From Phormidesmis priestleyi (GTDB lineage: Bacteria > Cyanobacteriota > Cyanobacteriia > Phormidesmidales > Phormidesmidaceae), in NCBI GenBank assembly GCA_003242115.1, contig QBMP01000008.1:9976-18534 (forward strand): DNA of 8,559 bases, written 5' to 3'. Position numbers and translations under genes: made by a program. Shown piece after piece: positions 1 through 5,884 of this stretch; position 1 is the stretch's first letter; the number at the start of each line of letters is the position of its first letter. The notes beneath the pieces were generated by a model. The model saw only the letters and a program-made list of their open reading frames with translations. It was not told the origin of the DNA and made no database searches.

Positions 1-2
1 AA

Positions 3-362
3 GCGGTCTATGCCAAGCGGGTGCATTTGCTGCTGCTGGCTTTCTACTTCACAGCCATTTTGGTCGCGTTGTGCTGGTCAGCCTTTGCGATGCTGCTGGT
101 TTCTAAAATCTTTGTATCGGCAATATTTGCCTTAGCCCTTTATTCTTTAGGCCAAAGCATTCCGTCTCAAAGGCTGAGCTTTATTATCTCTGGCATTTTA
201 TTTTTGATTGTGCTGGTAGGAACTCAGGTCTTCATTGTCAGGCGGCTAGAAGCAGATTCTTCAAAAGCGAGTCAAGAGCTGCTAAACGATACAGACTCTC
301 AGAATCAAGACCAAGGCGGTTTGAAAGAAGCCTCTGAGGAAAACTTGGGCGGCAGACTGTAG
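3..362 (+). CDS. Small membrane protein, 5'-truncated, unrecognised family
   Basis: The reading frame is open to the left edge of the window, so the true start may lie outside; a GTG at position 21 is an in-frame alternative but has no Shine-Dalgarno sequence before it. From that GTG the protein would be 113 residues. It begins with a long hydrophobic stretch (about residues 2-44) long enough for two membrane helices, then a short polar loop and a third hydrophobic segment (about 53-75) ending in an RR pair. The tail of about 40 residues is hydrophilic and rich in Glu, Asp, Gln, Asn and Ser, and probably lies in the cytoplasm by the positive-inside rule. It ends with TAG at 360-362, convergent with the Hsp70-like gene. 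I do not recognise the family and propose no function. Coding status is supported by the alternating hydrophobic/polar layout. Confidence 0.6.
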   Translation, partial: AVYAKRVHLLLLAFYFTAILVALCWSAFAMLLVSKIFVSAIFALALYSLGQSIPSQRLSFIISGILFLIVLVGTQVFIVRRLEADSSKASQELLNDTDSQNQDQGGLKEASEENLGGRL

Positions 363-391
363 GCTCAAGCTGCTGTGAGGTCTAAACTAAC

Positions 392-435
392 GCCAGATCA
401 ATGCCAGATTAATGGCAGATCAATCCCAGATTCCA
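392..435. repeat. 11-bp tandem repeat, about 4 copies, between convergent genes
   Basis: Units are gccagatcaat (392-402), gccagattaat (403-413), ggcagatcaat (414-424) and a decayed cccagattcca (425-435). It fills about half of the 81-bp gap between two convergent genes. A five-base inverted repeat (TGCCA 402-406 / TGGCA 413-417) falls inside it but is too weak, and lacks a U-tract, to call a terminator. Confidence 0.85.
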
Positions 436-443
436 TTTGGGCA

Positions 444-2126
444 TCAGCTAAGCTGGACAACAATCTGGTTGGTCATCAGTGTTTCTGAGGTGAGCAAATC
501 TTCAACACTCATTCTTAAGAAGCGGTTTTCGTCGATGCTAAAGCGGACTTGAATGCGATCGCTGCCCGGAAATCCTGGCGGCCTCAGCTTTGCAATGGTT
601 CTGGCCCCGTCTCGATCATTCAGCGCCTGCACGGCTTGCGGTGACGCTAATCCAAGGCGATTTCCGGCAGCGCGAGTCACTAGCTGATCGCCTTCAAAAT
701 AAACTTCAGTAGCGGTTGACTGCTCTGCCAATTCACCGAGTACTAGCTCAATGCTGGGCTGTTTTTCGCTAGAAGCGCCTAGCAATAGCTCAATCGGCTC
801 TGAGGTTGGGTAAGGCTGCCCCTGTGGAATAATCGGGTGCCAGCTGTGCGCCTGGTTGCGGCGATCCCAGTAGCGAATGCCATAGCTGTGGTAGAGAAAG
901 TCTTGAAGCTGAGTGGTTTGTAGGCTCAGTGCGCCGTGAGCGACGGCTTCAAAAGGGCGATCGCTGCGAATTTTATCCAGGTCAAAGTGACGCGCGGCCC
1001 ACTCTTTAACGGCTGGAATTTGCGCACTGCCGCCCACTAGCAGCACCGCGTCGATGGCTTCAGAGGTAATGTTTTGGCGCTGAGCCTGCTGGAGCACCTG
1101 ATCGAGGCGGTTGTCTAAGCGGGTAAAAAAGCCCTGATCAGTCAGAATTTGATAGAAGCGATCGCGATCTAAATCCAATTCGTAGCTATCGAGCGTTTCT
1201 TCATCAAAGTAAGCCTCTGTCGCTGAAGCCGCACTAGAAAGCGCAATTTTCAGCTTTTCTGCTAGCCGCAGCGTTACCGCCGTAATCGGCAGTCCTTGCG
1301 TCTGTGCAAAATGCTCAACTAACCAGCGATCAATATCTGCGCCGCCCAAATTTTCTCCGCCTTTGGCAATCACTCGAACGGTCGTGCCAGAATTTCTGCC
1401 AGATTGACGGCCAGAATTTCTGCCAGATTGACGGCCAGATAAAGGCCGCGAACCCCACTTCAGCAAAAAACCGACCGGCTTATCCGTCACAAACGTCGGC
1501 TGTACGAGTGAAAAATCAAGCGTGCCACCGCCAAAATCCACCACGAGCAAATTGCGCGCTTCTGAACTCAGCGAGTAGCCTAACGCCGCAGCGGTCGGTT
1601 CATCGAGCAGGCGCACTTGCTCAACGTCTAACGTCTGGCAGGTTTCAGCTAGCCATATACGGTAAGCTTCAAAGCTATCGACGGGCACGGTCAAAACCAG
1701 TGAGGTAAAGTCCGGGTCTTGAGTTTTAAGCTGAGCAATTATTTGCTGCAAAAACCAGCTGCCAATTCGCTCAAACGAAAGCACCTGACCGTCTAGCTCA
1801 GGCATGAACCCTTGCATCGGGGTGCCAATACCGCGCTTAAAATTGCGAAAAAACCTGGGATTGCCGCTCAAGTCCAGGCCGCGATCGCGCACTGCCTGCC
1901 CTACTATCGTCGTTGCCGTCGTTGCCGTCGTTGCCGTCGTTGCCGTCGTTGCCGTCTCTGTCGCCGCCGCCCTCGCTTTTTCCACATAAAGTAAGCTCGG
2001 CACTAGCGGCGGATTGCCCTTCATTTGCGCAGATATTGTTGGTAGTAAGACCGTCTCTGCCGTCTGCGTAGCTGCGTTCCAGCGAGCGATCACCGTATTG
2101 CTCGTACCAAAATCAATCGCGTACAT
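444..2126 (-). CDS. Hsp70/DnaK-like ATPase, lacking the C-terminal lid
   Basis: Member of the Hsp70 family of actin-fold ATPases, which bind unfolded or client proteins in an ATP-controlled cycle in the cytoplasm. Over 560 residues the nucleotide-binding signatures occur in the expected order: phosphate-1 loop DFGTSNT (5-11), LDEPTAAALGY (174-184), phosphate-2 VDFGGGTLD (196-204), GGENLGGADID (256-266) and adenosine motif VLLVGGSAQIPAV (361-373). The ATPase part ends near residue 400. A beta-type substrate-binding segment follows and finishes with a recognisable strand block near 525-543 (IDENRFLRMSVED). The protein stops there, about 75 residues shorter than DnaK, so the helical lid is missing. 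Two low-complexity tandem insertions sit in ATPase-domain loops (about residues 57-72, Thr/Ala; 231-247, Ser/Gly/Arg/Asn). The start is an ATG 7 bp after the narM stop with no clear Shine-Dalgarno, suggesting one transcript and possibly coupled translation. It is not the housekeeping DnaK. The client is unknown. Confidence 0.93.
   Translation of the reverse strand: MYAIDFGTSNTVIARWNAATQTAETVLLPTISAQMKGNPPLVPSLLYVEKARAAATETATTATTATTATTATTIVGQAVRDRGLDLSGNPRFFRNFKRGIGTPMQGFMPELDGQVLSFERIGSWFLQQIIAQLKTQDPDFTSLVLTVPVDSFEAYRIWLAETCQTLDVEQVRLLDEPTAAALGYSLSSEARNLLVVDFGGGTLDFSLVQPTFVTDKPVGFLLKWGSRPLSGRQSGRNSGRQSGRNSGTTVRVIAKGGENLGGADIDRWLVEHFAQTQGLPITAVTLRLAEKLKIALSSAASATEAYFDEETLDSYELDLDRDRFYQILTDQGFFTRLDNRLDQVLQQAQRQNITSEAIDAVLLVGGSAQIPAVKEWAARHFDLDKIRSDRPFEAVAHGALSLQTTQLQDFLYHSYGIRYWDRRNQAHSWHPIIPQGQPYPTSEPIELLLGASSEKQPSIELVLGELAEQSTATEVYFEGDQLVTRAAGNRLGLASPQAVQALNDRDGARTIAKLRPPGFPGSDRIQVRFSIDENRFLRMSVEDLLTSETLMTNQIVVQLS
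1386..1440. repeat. 24-bp in-frame tandem repeat in the Hsp70-like gene
   Basis: Two perfect 24-bp units (1386-1409, 1410-1433) plus 7 bases of a third. Each unit is itself two related 12-bp halves, both starting gccaga. On the minus strand it encodes alternating RQSG and RNSG (about residues 231-247). By comparison with Hsp70 folds, this lies in a surface loop between the phosphate-2 strand and the GGENLGG strand. Confidence 0.95.
1912..1956. repeat. 9-bp in-frame tandem repeat in the Hsp70-like gene
   Basis: Five perfect copies of gttgccgtc, flanked on both sides by degenerate copies (atcgtc before, tctgtcgcc after). On the minus strand it encodes a Thr-Ala-Thr array (about residues 57-72). 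The array sits between the strand ending PSLLYV (43-48) and the conserved IVGQAVRDRG (74-83), that is, in a loop of the N-terminal ATPase lobe. Confidence 0.95.
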
Positions 2127-2133
2127 GAATTAA

Positions 2134-2595
2134 CTAATCCGTTAAAAGCCCAAACTCTTGAACAGCGGGCATAAAATTATTGTTTTCGTGGCTAGAGCGA
2201 CTCAGCTTAATCAAAGCAAACCGCTGTAGCTCAGTAAGAGCAGCCCACTGATCTACCGACAGCGGCACCTGATGCGCCTGAAATTTTTCTGCCACCTGCA
2301 CAGGAATCGTAGAGAGATCTTGCCAGGGCGGGTGAGGAGAAATCTCTAGGATTTTAGCGGGCGCACCTGTGCGCTCCACCAACAGCTGCTGCAATCGAGT
2401 TTGGTAAGCCGTAGCTGCATCAGACGTGTTCGAGGGCCATTCGACCAAATCTTGGCGCTCGGTTTTGCTCAGCTGATTCCAGTGCTCTAGCTTGAGCTTG
2501 ACCCCACAGCTATCCAAATGGTGCCGTACGACCATCGGAATGCAGCGCAAAGAGCCGACAAAATCCTGTTCAAAATTGAAATAAGGAGACGCCAT
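2134..2595 (-). CDS. narM: Nitrate reductase-associated protein NarM
   Basis: Matches the cyanobacterial NarM / Nitr_red_assoc family. Family-typical blocks are the N-terminal FEQDFVGSLRCIPM, the central GVKLKLEHWNQLS, TGAPA, and near the end LSVDQWAALTELQRFALIKL directly followed by SRSSHENNNF. In Synechococcus elongatus NarM is known to be required for active assimilatory nitrate reductase (NarB); its biochemical role is thought to be in enzyme maturation. I chose the ATG at 2593-2595 (153 residues) because AAAGG lies 8 bases before it and because the family begins close to the FxFExDF block. An in-frame start at 2634 would add 13 residues that do not resemble the family. The Hsp70-like gene follows after 7 bp. 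No narB, nirA or nitrate transporter gene is in the window, so narM is not in the core nitrate operon here. It is a cytoplasmic protein with no signal peptide. Confidence 0.93.
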   Translation of the reverse strand: MASPYFNFEQDFVGSLRCIPMVVRHHLDSCGVKLKLEHWNQLSKTERQDLVEWPSNTSDAATAYQTRLQQLLVERTGAPAKILEISPHPPWQDLSTIPVQVAEKFQAHQVPLSVDQWAALTELQRFALIKLSRSSHENNNFMPAVQEFGLLTD

Positions 2596-2724
2596 CACAG
2601 TTGCCTTTAGAGCGCCAGTATACCGCGTACTCACCGCCCGCTCTTGAAATACTGCTAAAGGCTTATGGCAATTTGCTTGACGTAAGCTGTATCTTCAAAA
2701 GGAGACTGAGTTTACACAAGTTCA

Positions 2725-2754
2725 TATTTAGGAGCGCGGCGGCGGCAATTACAA
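2725..2754 (-). promoter_or_regulatory. Candidate promoter for narM-hsp70
   Basis: On the minus strand TTGTAA (2749-2754) is followed by an 18-base, GC-rich spacer and TAAATA (2725-2730). Transcription would start near 2718 and leave an untranslated leader of roughly 120 bases before the narM ATG. Matches to the -35/-10 consensus are moderate and the assignment is by eye only. Confidence 0.25.
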
Positions 2755-2909
2755 ATAAATATGAAGTTTTGATGCGATATCCCTAGTTAATTTCAAGCAC
2801 ATTGACTACGATTAGGAAAAATTGTGGTCTGGAGGAATTGAAAATCATCGCTAGCTAGCTATTTTTCCTCGCCCGCCAAAAGCTTTGATTTCCACTTACA
2901 TTTCCTAGG

Positions 2910-2937
2910 TTGATTTTCAGGGATCTAGCACTACAGT
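2910..2937 (+). promoter_or_regulatory. Candidate promoter for DUF2997
   Basis: TTGATT (2910-2915), a 16-base spacer and TACAGT (2932-2937) resemble a sigma-70 promoter. The start would be near 2944, about 40 bases before the DUF2997 ATG. A second, weaker pair (TTGTAA 2942-2947, TAACTT 2966-2971) overlaps and would leave almost no leader. Confidence 0.25.
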
Positions 2938-2983
2938 CTTTTTGTAAACAATGATAGGCATTAGCTAACTTAGCGGTTGATTT

Positions 2984-3196
2984 ATGGAAACGCTTGAGTT
3001 TTTAATTTATCCCGATGGCCGAGTAAAAGAGGTCGTGACCGGCATTGTTGGCGCATCTTGCGCTGAGGTGACAGCTGCTATAGAAGCGCAGCTAGGTCAG
3101 GTCATGGCGCAAGAAACCACTGCTGAATACTATGCTCAAGCCACTAATCCAGTGGCTAGTCAGGTTTCCAGCATGGCGACCACTTCTGACTGGTAG
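2984..3196 (+). CDS. DUF2997 family protein
   Basis: A 70-residue protein whose first 45 residues fit the cyanobacterial DUF2997 family: METLEF, then IYPDGRVKE (8-16), a VTGIVGASC block (18-26) with one Cys, and a helix-like AEVTAAIEAQLG stretch. The last 25 residues are polar and low in conservation signals. The function of the family is unknown; it is typically encoded next to Ycf35 (DUF1257) and a small [4Fe-4S] ferredoxin, exactly as here, which is the strongest support for the call. There is no good Shine-Dalgarno before the ATG. A 226-bp gap separates it from ycf35, so the downstream pair may have its own promoter. Soluble, with no signal peptide or membrane segment. Confidence 0.85.
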   Translation: METLEFLIYPDGRVKEVVTGIVGASCAEVTAAIEAQLGQVMAQETTAEYYAQATNPVASQVSSMATTSDW

Positions 3197-3260
3197 TTTT
3201 GTGACTGATAGTTTGGTAACTGCTAGTCTTGCTGGATGAGCTGCTGATCTGAGCTTTAGA

Positions 3261-3284
3261 AAGGCTCAAACTGAGGCTCAAACT
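3261..3284. repeat. 12-bp tandem duplication between DUF2997 and ycf35
   Basis: Units aaggctcaaact (3261-3272) and gaggctcaaact (3273-3284) differ by one base. It lies in the 226-bp gap 3197-3422, which otherwise holds a T-rich stretch (about 3381-3408) just before ycf35 and no recognisable gene. Confidence 0.8.
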
Positions 3285-3422
3285 ACTGGGTTCAAGCCAT
3301 CGTCCGGTCAGTTTGCTCGGCTTTATTCGTTCTAGTTCACTTGCGTTAAGTTCAAGCATTTTCTTATTTGCCCATCGTTCGTTTTTTCATCGTTTTTGTT
3401 ATTTTTTAGCCGGTGTTGAATC

Positions 3423-3815
3423 ATGTCTCACTTCAGCCAAATCAAAACCAAGCTTCGCAATCTTTCTTCTTTGCAGCTAGCCCTGGATGATGCCGGTATT
3501 TCCTGGCAGCTAGGCCCTAAGACGGTCAGAGGCTACCAAGGAAAGACTGAGACGGCTGAAGTCGTCATTGAGCAAGGCAATGGCTATGACTTGGGTTTTA
3601 AGCGCAGCGACGAAACCGGCGATTATGAGCTGGTTGCTGACTTGCAGTACTGGCAGCAGCCGCTATCGGTGGATGGCTTTTTGAATCAGGTGACGCAGCG
3701 TTACGCTTACCACACAGTCTTGAATGAATCGACAAATCAGGGCTTTCAGGTCGCTGAGCAGGTTGATAACCAGGATGGATCTATTCGTTTGGTGCTTCAG
3801 CGCTGGGGCTCATAG
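3423..3815 (+). CDS. ycf35: Ycf35 (DUF1257) family protein
   Basis: A 130-residue protein matching the DUF1257/Ycf35 family, also encoded in some algal plastid genomes. Typical features are the start MSHFSQIKTKLRNL, a following ALDDAGISW block, the pair TETAEVVIEQGNGYDLGFKR, ADLQYWQQP, and a C-terminal Tyr-rich FLNQVTQRYAYH helix. Length is normal for the family. The function is not established. No Cys or metal motif is visible, so any redox role would come from the ferredoxin encoded 2 bp downstream, with which it is almost certainly co-transcribed. The ATG lacks a strong ribosome binding site. Soluble cytoplasmic protein by composition. Confidence 0.92.
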   Translation: MSHFSQIKTKLRNLSSLQLALDDAGISWQLGPKTVRGYQGKTETAEVVIEQGNGYDLGFKRSDETGDYELVADLQYWQQPLSVDGFLNQVTQRYAYHTVLNESTNQGFQVAEQVDNQDGSIRLVLQRWGS

Positions 3816-3817
3816 GG

Positions 3818-4261
3818 ATGCCTGCTAGCGATCAGCCTTTCGATAAACCAAATAATTCAGGTCGTTCAGGATTTGAGCCGGAGCTAGGCGGTATTCTGCG
3901 GGCTGAGCAATTGCGTACAGGCTTGGAGCCAGAGCTAGGTGGGCAGTTTCGCCAAAATGGCGTCTATGTCGATGAGCTGACCTGTATTGGCTGTACGCAC
4001 TGCGCTCATGTTGCCCGCAATACGTTTTACATTGAGCCTGATTACGGCAGAGCCAGAGTGATTCGTCAAAATGGCGATAGCGACGCCCTGATTCAGGAGG
4101 CAATTGATACATGCCCGGTGGATTGTATTCATCAGGTTAACTATACGGATCTGCGTCGGTTAGAGCGCGATCGCCAGCATCAAGTCATTCCCGTCGTCGG
4201 CTTTCCGGCAGACAAAGCCGTGGCCGTCGTGCAAAGGCGACGACGCAGAGCTAAACCGTAG
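3818..4261 (+). CDS. Single-cluster [4Fe-4S] ferredoxin
   Basis: A 147-residue protein with one ferredoxin domain. Cys56, Cys59 and Cys62 (CIGCTHC) and Cys99 (in TCPVDC) are the expected four ligands of one [4Fe-4S] cluster; Cys103 is extra. The core includes HVARNTFYIEPDYGRARV, followed by a QEAID helix and CPVDCIH, which resembles the ferredoxin domain found fused to J-domains in plant chloroplast DnaJ proteins (recalled, not checked). The first 48 residues are not ferredoxin: they carry a twice-repeated (G)xEPELGG motif (19-25 and 36-42) separated by about 17 residues. The C-terminus is strongly basic (QRRRRRAKP), unlike an acidic electron-carrier ferredoxin, hinting at binding to a nucleic acid, membrane or acidic partner. 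It starts 2 bp after ycf35. Partner enzyme unknown. Confidence 0.93.
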   Translation: MPASDQPFDKPNNSGRSGFEPELGGILRAEQLRTGLEPELGGQFRQNGVYVDELTCIGCTHCAHVARNTFYIEPDYGRARVIRQNGDSDALIQEAIDTCPVDCIHQVNYTDLRRLERDRQHQVIPVVGFPADKAVAVVQRRRRRAKP

Positions 4262-4268
4262 ATCAATA

Positions 4269-4289
4269 GATCAATTTTGTGTTTTGATC
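4269..4289. terminator. Weak inverted repeat between convergent genes
   Basis: GATCAA (4269-4274) and TTGATC (4284-4289) can pair over a 9-base T-rich loop. It lies in the 26-bp gap between the ferredoxin and DUF4335 stop codons and overlaps the latter. The stem is short and AT-rich, so this is at best a poor bidirectional terminator. Confidence 0.2.
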
Positions 4290-5745
4290 AAAACTCAGAG
4301 ACCTGGACTTGGCCATCGGTCGCAACGGTTAAACGTAGGACTAAGTTTGGGCTGTTTTGCTGTGCTAACTCTGTCGGCATGGCGCTGAAAGTAGGGGGAT
4401 TGCTGGTCGGGATCAGGCGATCGCGCCACACCCGCGCCTGATCATTCAGCGCTGTAAAGCTTACAACCGCTCCCGTTTCAGATAGCTGAAGCCGGTAAAC
4501 TAGCGGAGCCTGGATTGCTTGTCTGTCGGTGGCTCTAGCGGACTGCCATTGAGATTGAAAATAGCTTTGTACCTGGGCAATGACATTAGCAGGTGATGGC
4601 GGCATTGCCAATCTAGCAGCGCTGGGAACGGCTGCGCTTCTGCTGGATTCTGTGTTGGCCGCACCTGCCAAACTATCAGCAGATTGAGCCGCTTCTGGCT
4701 CAGCCGCGATGGTTGGTGGTCTAGTCGGTGGATTGACAGGATTGACAGTCGATGGGCTGATGGGCGGTGGATTCCCTTCGGCAGCAGGTGTTTTGGCAGA
4801 CTGAGCAGGTGCTGTCGGTGCAGGCGCTGTCGCCCCGGATGAGCCTGACTCACGTTGAGTATTGCGATTGGCATTATTATTGCTAGGCAGCGCATCAGAT
4901 GCCGTGTTCGAGCTGGGTGCGGCTGGCGCTGCGTTAGGTTTGTCCGCAGTCTCTATCCGATTGTCTGGACTGGTCTGTAAGCGATTAGCTGGGCGATTAG
5001 CTGGGCGATTAGCTGGGCGATTAGCTGGACTATTCTCTGATCGATTGGCTGAGCCGCTCTCTGGTGCAGGGGCTACGGTTTGGTCGGTTGGCGCAGAAGA
5101 ATCTGGTTCTAGGGCGGTGTTGGGTTCTACGGGTTCTAATAGCGTAGAGTCGGCTCCGGTTTGAGCAACTTGGCTGGAAATATTTGGCCATAGCGTTGCG
5201 GTGAGCCCAACGGCAAAGACTGCGGCAGCGGCAGAACTTGCCCAGATTTTGGAGCGGCCCAAGCGGGTTGGACGATTGGCGCGGCGATTGAGCGGGAATG
5301 GAATAATTTGGCTTTGGCTGAGGGCGACGGGTAAGGTTTTGGTCGCCTGCTGATATTGGCTCAAAACGGTGGAGAGATCGCATAGCTGTAGAAAGCTTAG
5401 GGATTGCTCTAGCTGTAGGTTGGCTATCTGAGTGAGGGGTCTAGCGGTGACGGCAGATAGCCCAGAGGATCGACTGAGTTGAGCGATTGCTAAAATGCTT
5501 TGCGTTTGCTGCTGAATGGAGTCAGCGATCGCCTGAAGGGTGGCGCGATCGCCCTCGGCTACCAAAGCCATATCAGCGGCCATATCAGCGGTTATCTCAG
5601 CCGATTGCAGCCATAGTTGAAACGACAGATCGTTAGCTACAGGCTGAGGGTACCACCGCGACAAAGCAGACATCTGCAAAGTGACCTCTAATCGGCAATT
5701 GCCAGCGCTATAGCTTTGTTGAGCGGGGCTATTAGGCGTTGCCAT
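4288..5745 (-). CDS. DUF4335 membrane-anchored protein with TonB-like C-terminus
   Basis: A 485-residue cyanobacterial protein. Residues about 11-135 fit DUF4335 (SYSAGNCRLEV, SALSRWYPQPV, LSFQLWL, EGDRATLQAIADS). A basic stretch (154-166, RR...RLGRSK) precedes one membrane helix (about 168-187). Then comes a linker of about 195 residues rich in Pro, Ala, Ser and Asn, and a C-terminal domain (about 387-485, from NVIAQVQSYFQSQW to RLTVATDGQVQVSEF) whose layout resembles the TonB C-terminal fold. The inferred topology is N-domain in the cytoplasm, linker and C-domain in the periplasm, as in TonB-like proteins. The function is unknown; TonB-like energy transduction is only an analogy, since no ExbB/ExbD is nearby. 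Three tandem-repeat tracts lie in the gene. No strong Shine-Dalgarno precedes the ATG. It lies 139 bp downstream of the LapA-like gene on the same strand, so may be co-transcribed. Confidence 0.82.
   Translation of the reverse strand: MATPNSPAQQSYSAGNCRLEVTLQMSALSRWYPQPVANDLSFQLWLQSAEITADMAADMALVAEGDRATLQAIADSIQQQTQSILAIAQLSRSSGLSAVTARPLTQIANLQLEQSLSFLQLCDLSTVLSQYQQATKTLPVALSQSQIIPFPLNRRANRPTRLGRSKIWASSAAAAVFAVGLTATLWPNISSQVAQTGADSTLLEPVEPNTALEPDSSAPTDQTVAPAPESGSANRSENSPANRPANRPANRPANRLQTSPDNRIETADKPNAAPAAPSSNTASDALPSNNNANRNTQRESGSSGATAPAPTAPAQSAKTPAAEGNPPPISPSTVNPVNPPTRPPTIAAEPEAAQSADSLAGAANTESSRSAAVPSAARLAMPPSPANVIAQVQSYFQSQWQSARATDRQAIQAPLVYRLQLSETGAVVSFTALNDQARVWRDRLIPTSNPPTFSAMPTELAQQNSPNLVLRLTVATDGQVQVSEF
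4730..4747. repeat. 9-bp tandem duplication in the DUF4335 gene
   Basis: Two perfect copies of ggattgaca (4730-4738, 4739-4747). They encode the VNPVNP segment of the Pro-rich linker (about residues 334-339). Confidence 0.8.
4981..5028. repeat. 12-bp tandem repeat, 4 copies, in the DUF4335 gene
   Basis: Four perfect copies of gcgattagctgg (4981-4992, 4993-5004, 5005-5016, 5017-5028). On the minus strand they encode a PANR array (about residues 240-255) in the periplasmic linker. Decayed copies on both sides (ANRS upstream in the protein, DNRI downstream) suggest the array was once longer. Each unit adds one Arg, making this part of the linker basic. Confidence 0.95.
5567..5602. repeat. 12-bp tandem repeat in the DUF4335 domain
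   Basis: Two perfect copies of gccatatcagcg (5567-5578, 5579-5590) followed by a diverged gttatctcagcc (5591-5602). They encode ITADMAADMA (about residues 51-60), apparently an enlarged loop between the LWLQ strand and the conserved EGDRATLQ helix. Confidence 0.9.
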
Positions 5746-5828
5746 TTTGCAGCTTCAAAGGACACAGACTACTTAACAAGATAGCGGTGAATAGCTTGGT
5801 CAGAAGGTTCGGTTACCAATACCGCAAC

Positions 5829-5850
5829 GCCAAAATACTAGCCAAAATAC
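5829..5850. repeat. 10-bp direct repeat with 12-bp period
   Basis: gccaaaatac occurs at 5829-5838 and 5841-5850, separated by ta. It lies in the 139-bp gap between the LapA-like and DUF4335 genes, about 85 bases before the DUF4335 start on the minus strand, so could be a promoter element or just another tandem duplication. Confidence 0.8.
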
Positions 5851-5884
5851 AAAAAGAGTCGTTAAACCCACTCTCACTGAGAAC

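Larger units (their letters stand above)
2596..2983. promoter_or_regulatory. Divergent intergenic region between narM and DUF2997
   Basis: This 388-bp stretch has no credible gene and is the only place where promoters for both the leftward narM-hsp70 unit and the rightward DUF2997 gene can lie. It is AT-rich, apart from a GC-rich patch near 2733-2746. A search for the NtcA motif GTA-N8-TAC found no exact copy; the only GTA-N8-TAG is at 2944-2957. No tRNA or riboswitch fold is apparent. Confidence 0.6.

Noticed and set aside
1304..1708. Plus-strand open frame opposite the Hsp70-like gene
   Set aside because: It is antisense to a strongly supported conserved gene and its repeated segment is just the 24-bp repeat read in another frame.
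2618..2630. NtcA-like GTA-N7-TAC near the narM start
   Set aside because: Spacing is one base short of the motif and it lies too close to the narM start codon to act as an activator site.
2596..2634. Longer narM start at 2634 adding 13 residues
   Set aside because: The extra residues do not resemble the family N-terminus, while the ATG at 2595 has AAAGG at a good distance and leads straight into the conserved block.
3156..3359. Minus-strand small open frame between DUF2997 and ycf35
   Set aside because: Its product is low-complexity Ser/Leu sequence produced by the local repeats and overlaps the end of DUF2997.
4981..5028. CRISPR-like array
   Set aside because: Units are 12 bp and directly abutting without spacers, lie in a reading frame, and no cas gene is present.
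4862..5164. Plus-strand open frame with a GRLA array opposite the DUF4335 gene
   Set aside because: The array is the complement of the PANR repeat; a 12-bp repeat stays open in several frames by chance.
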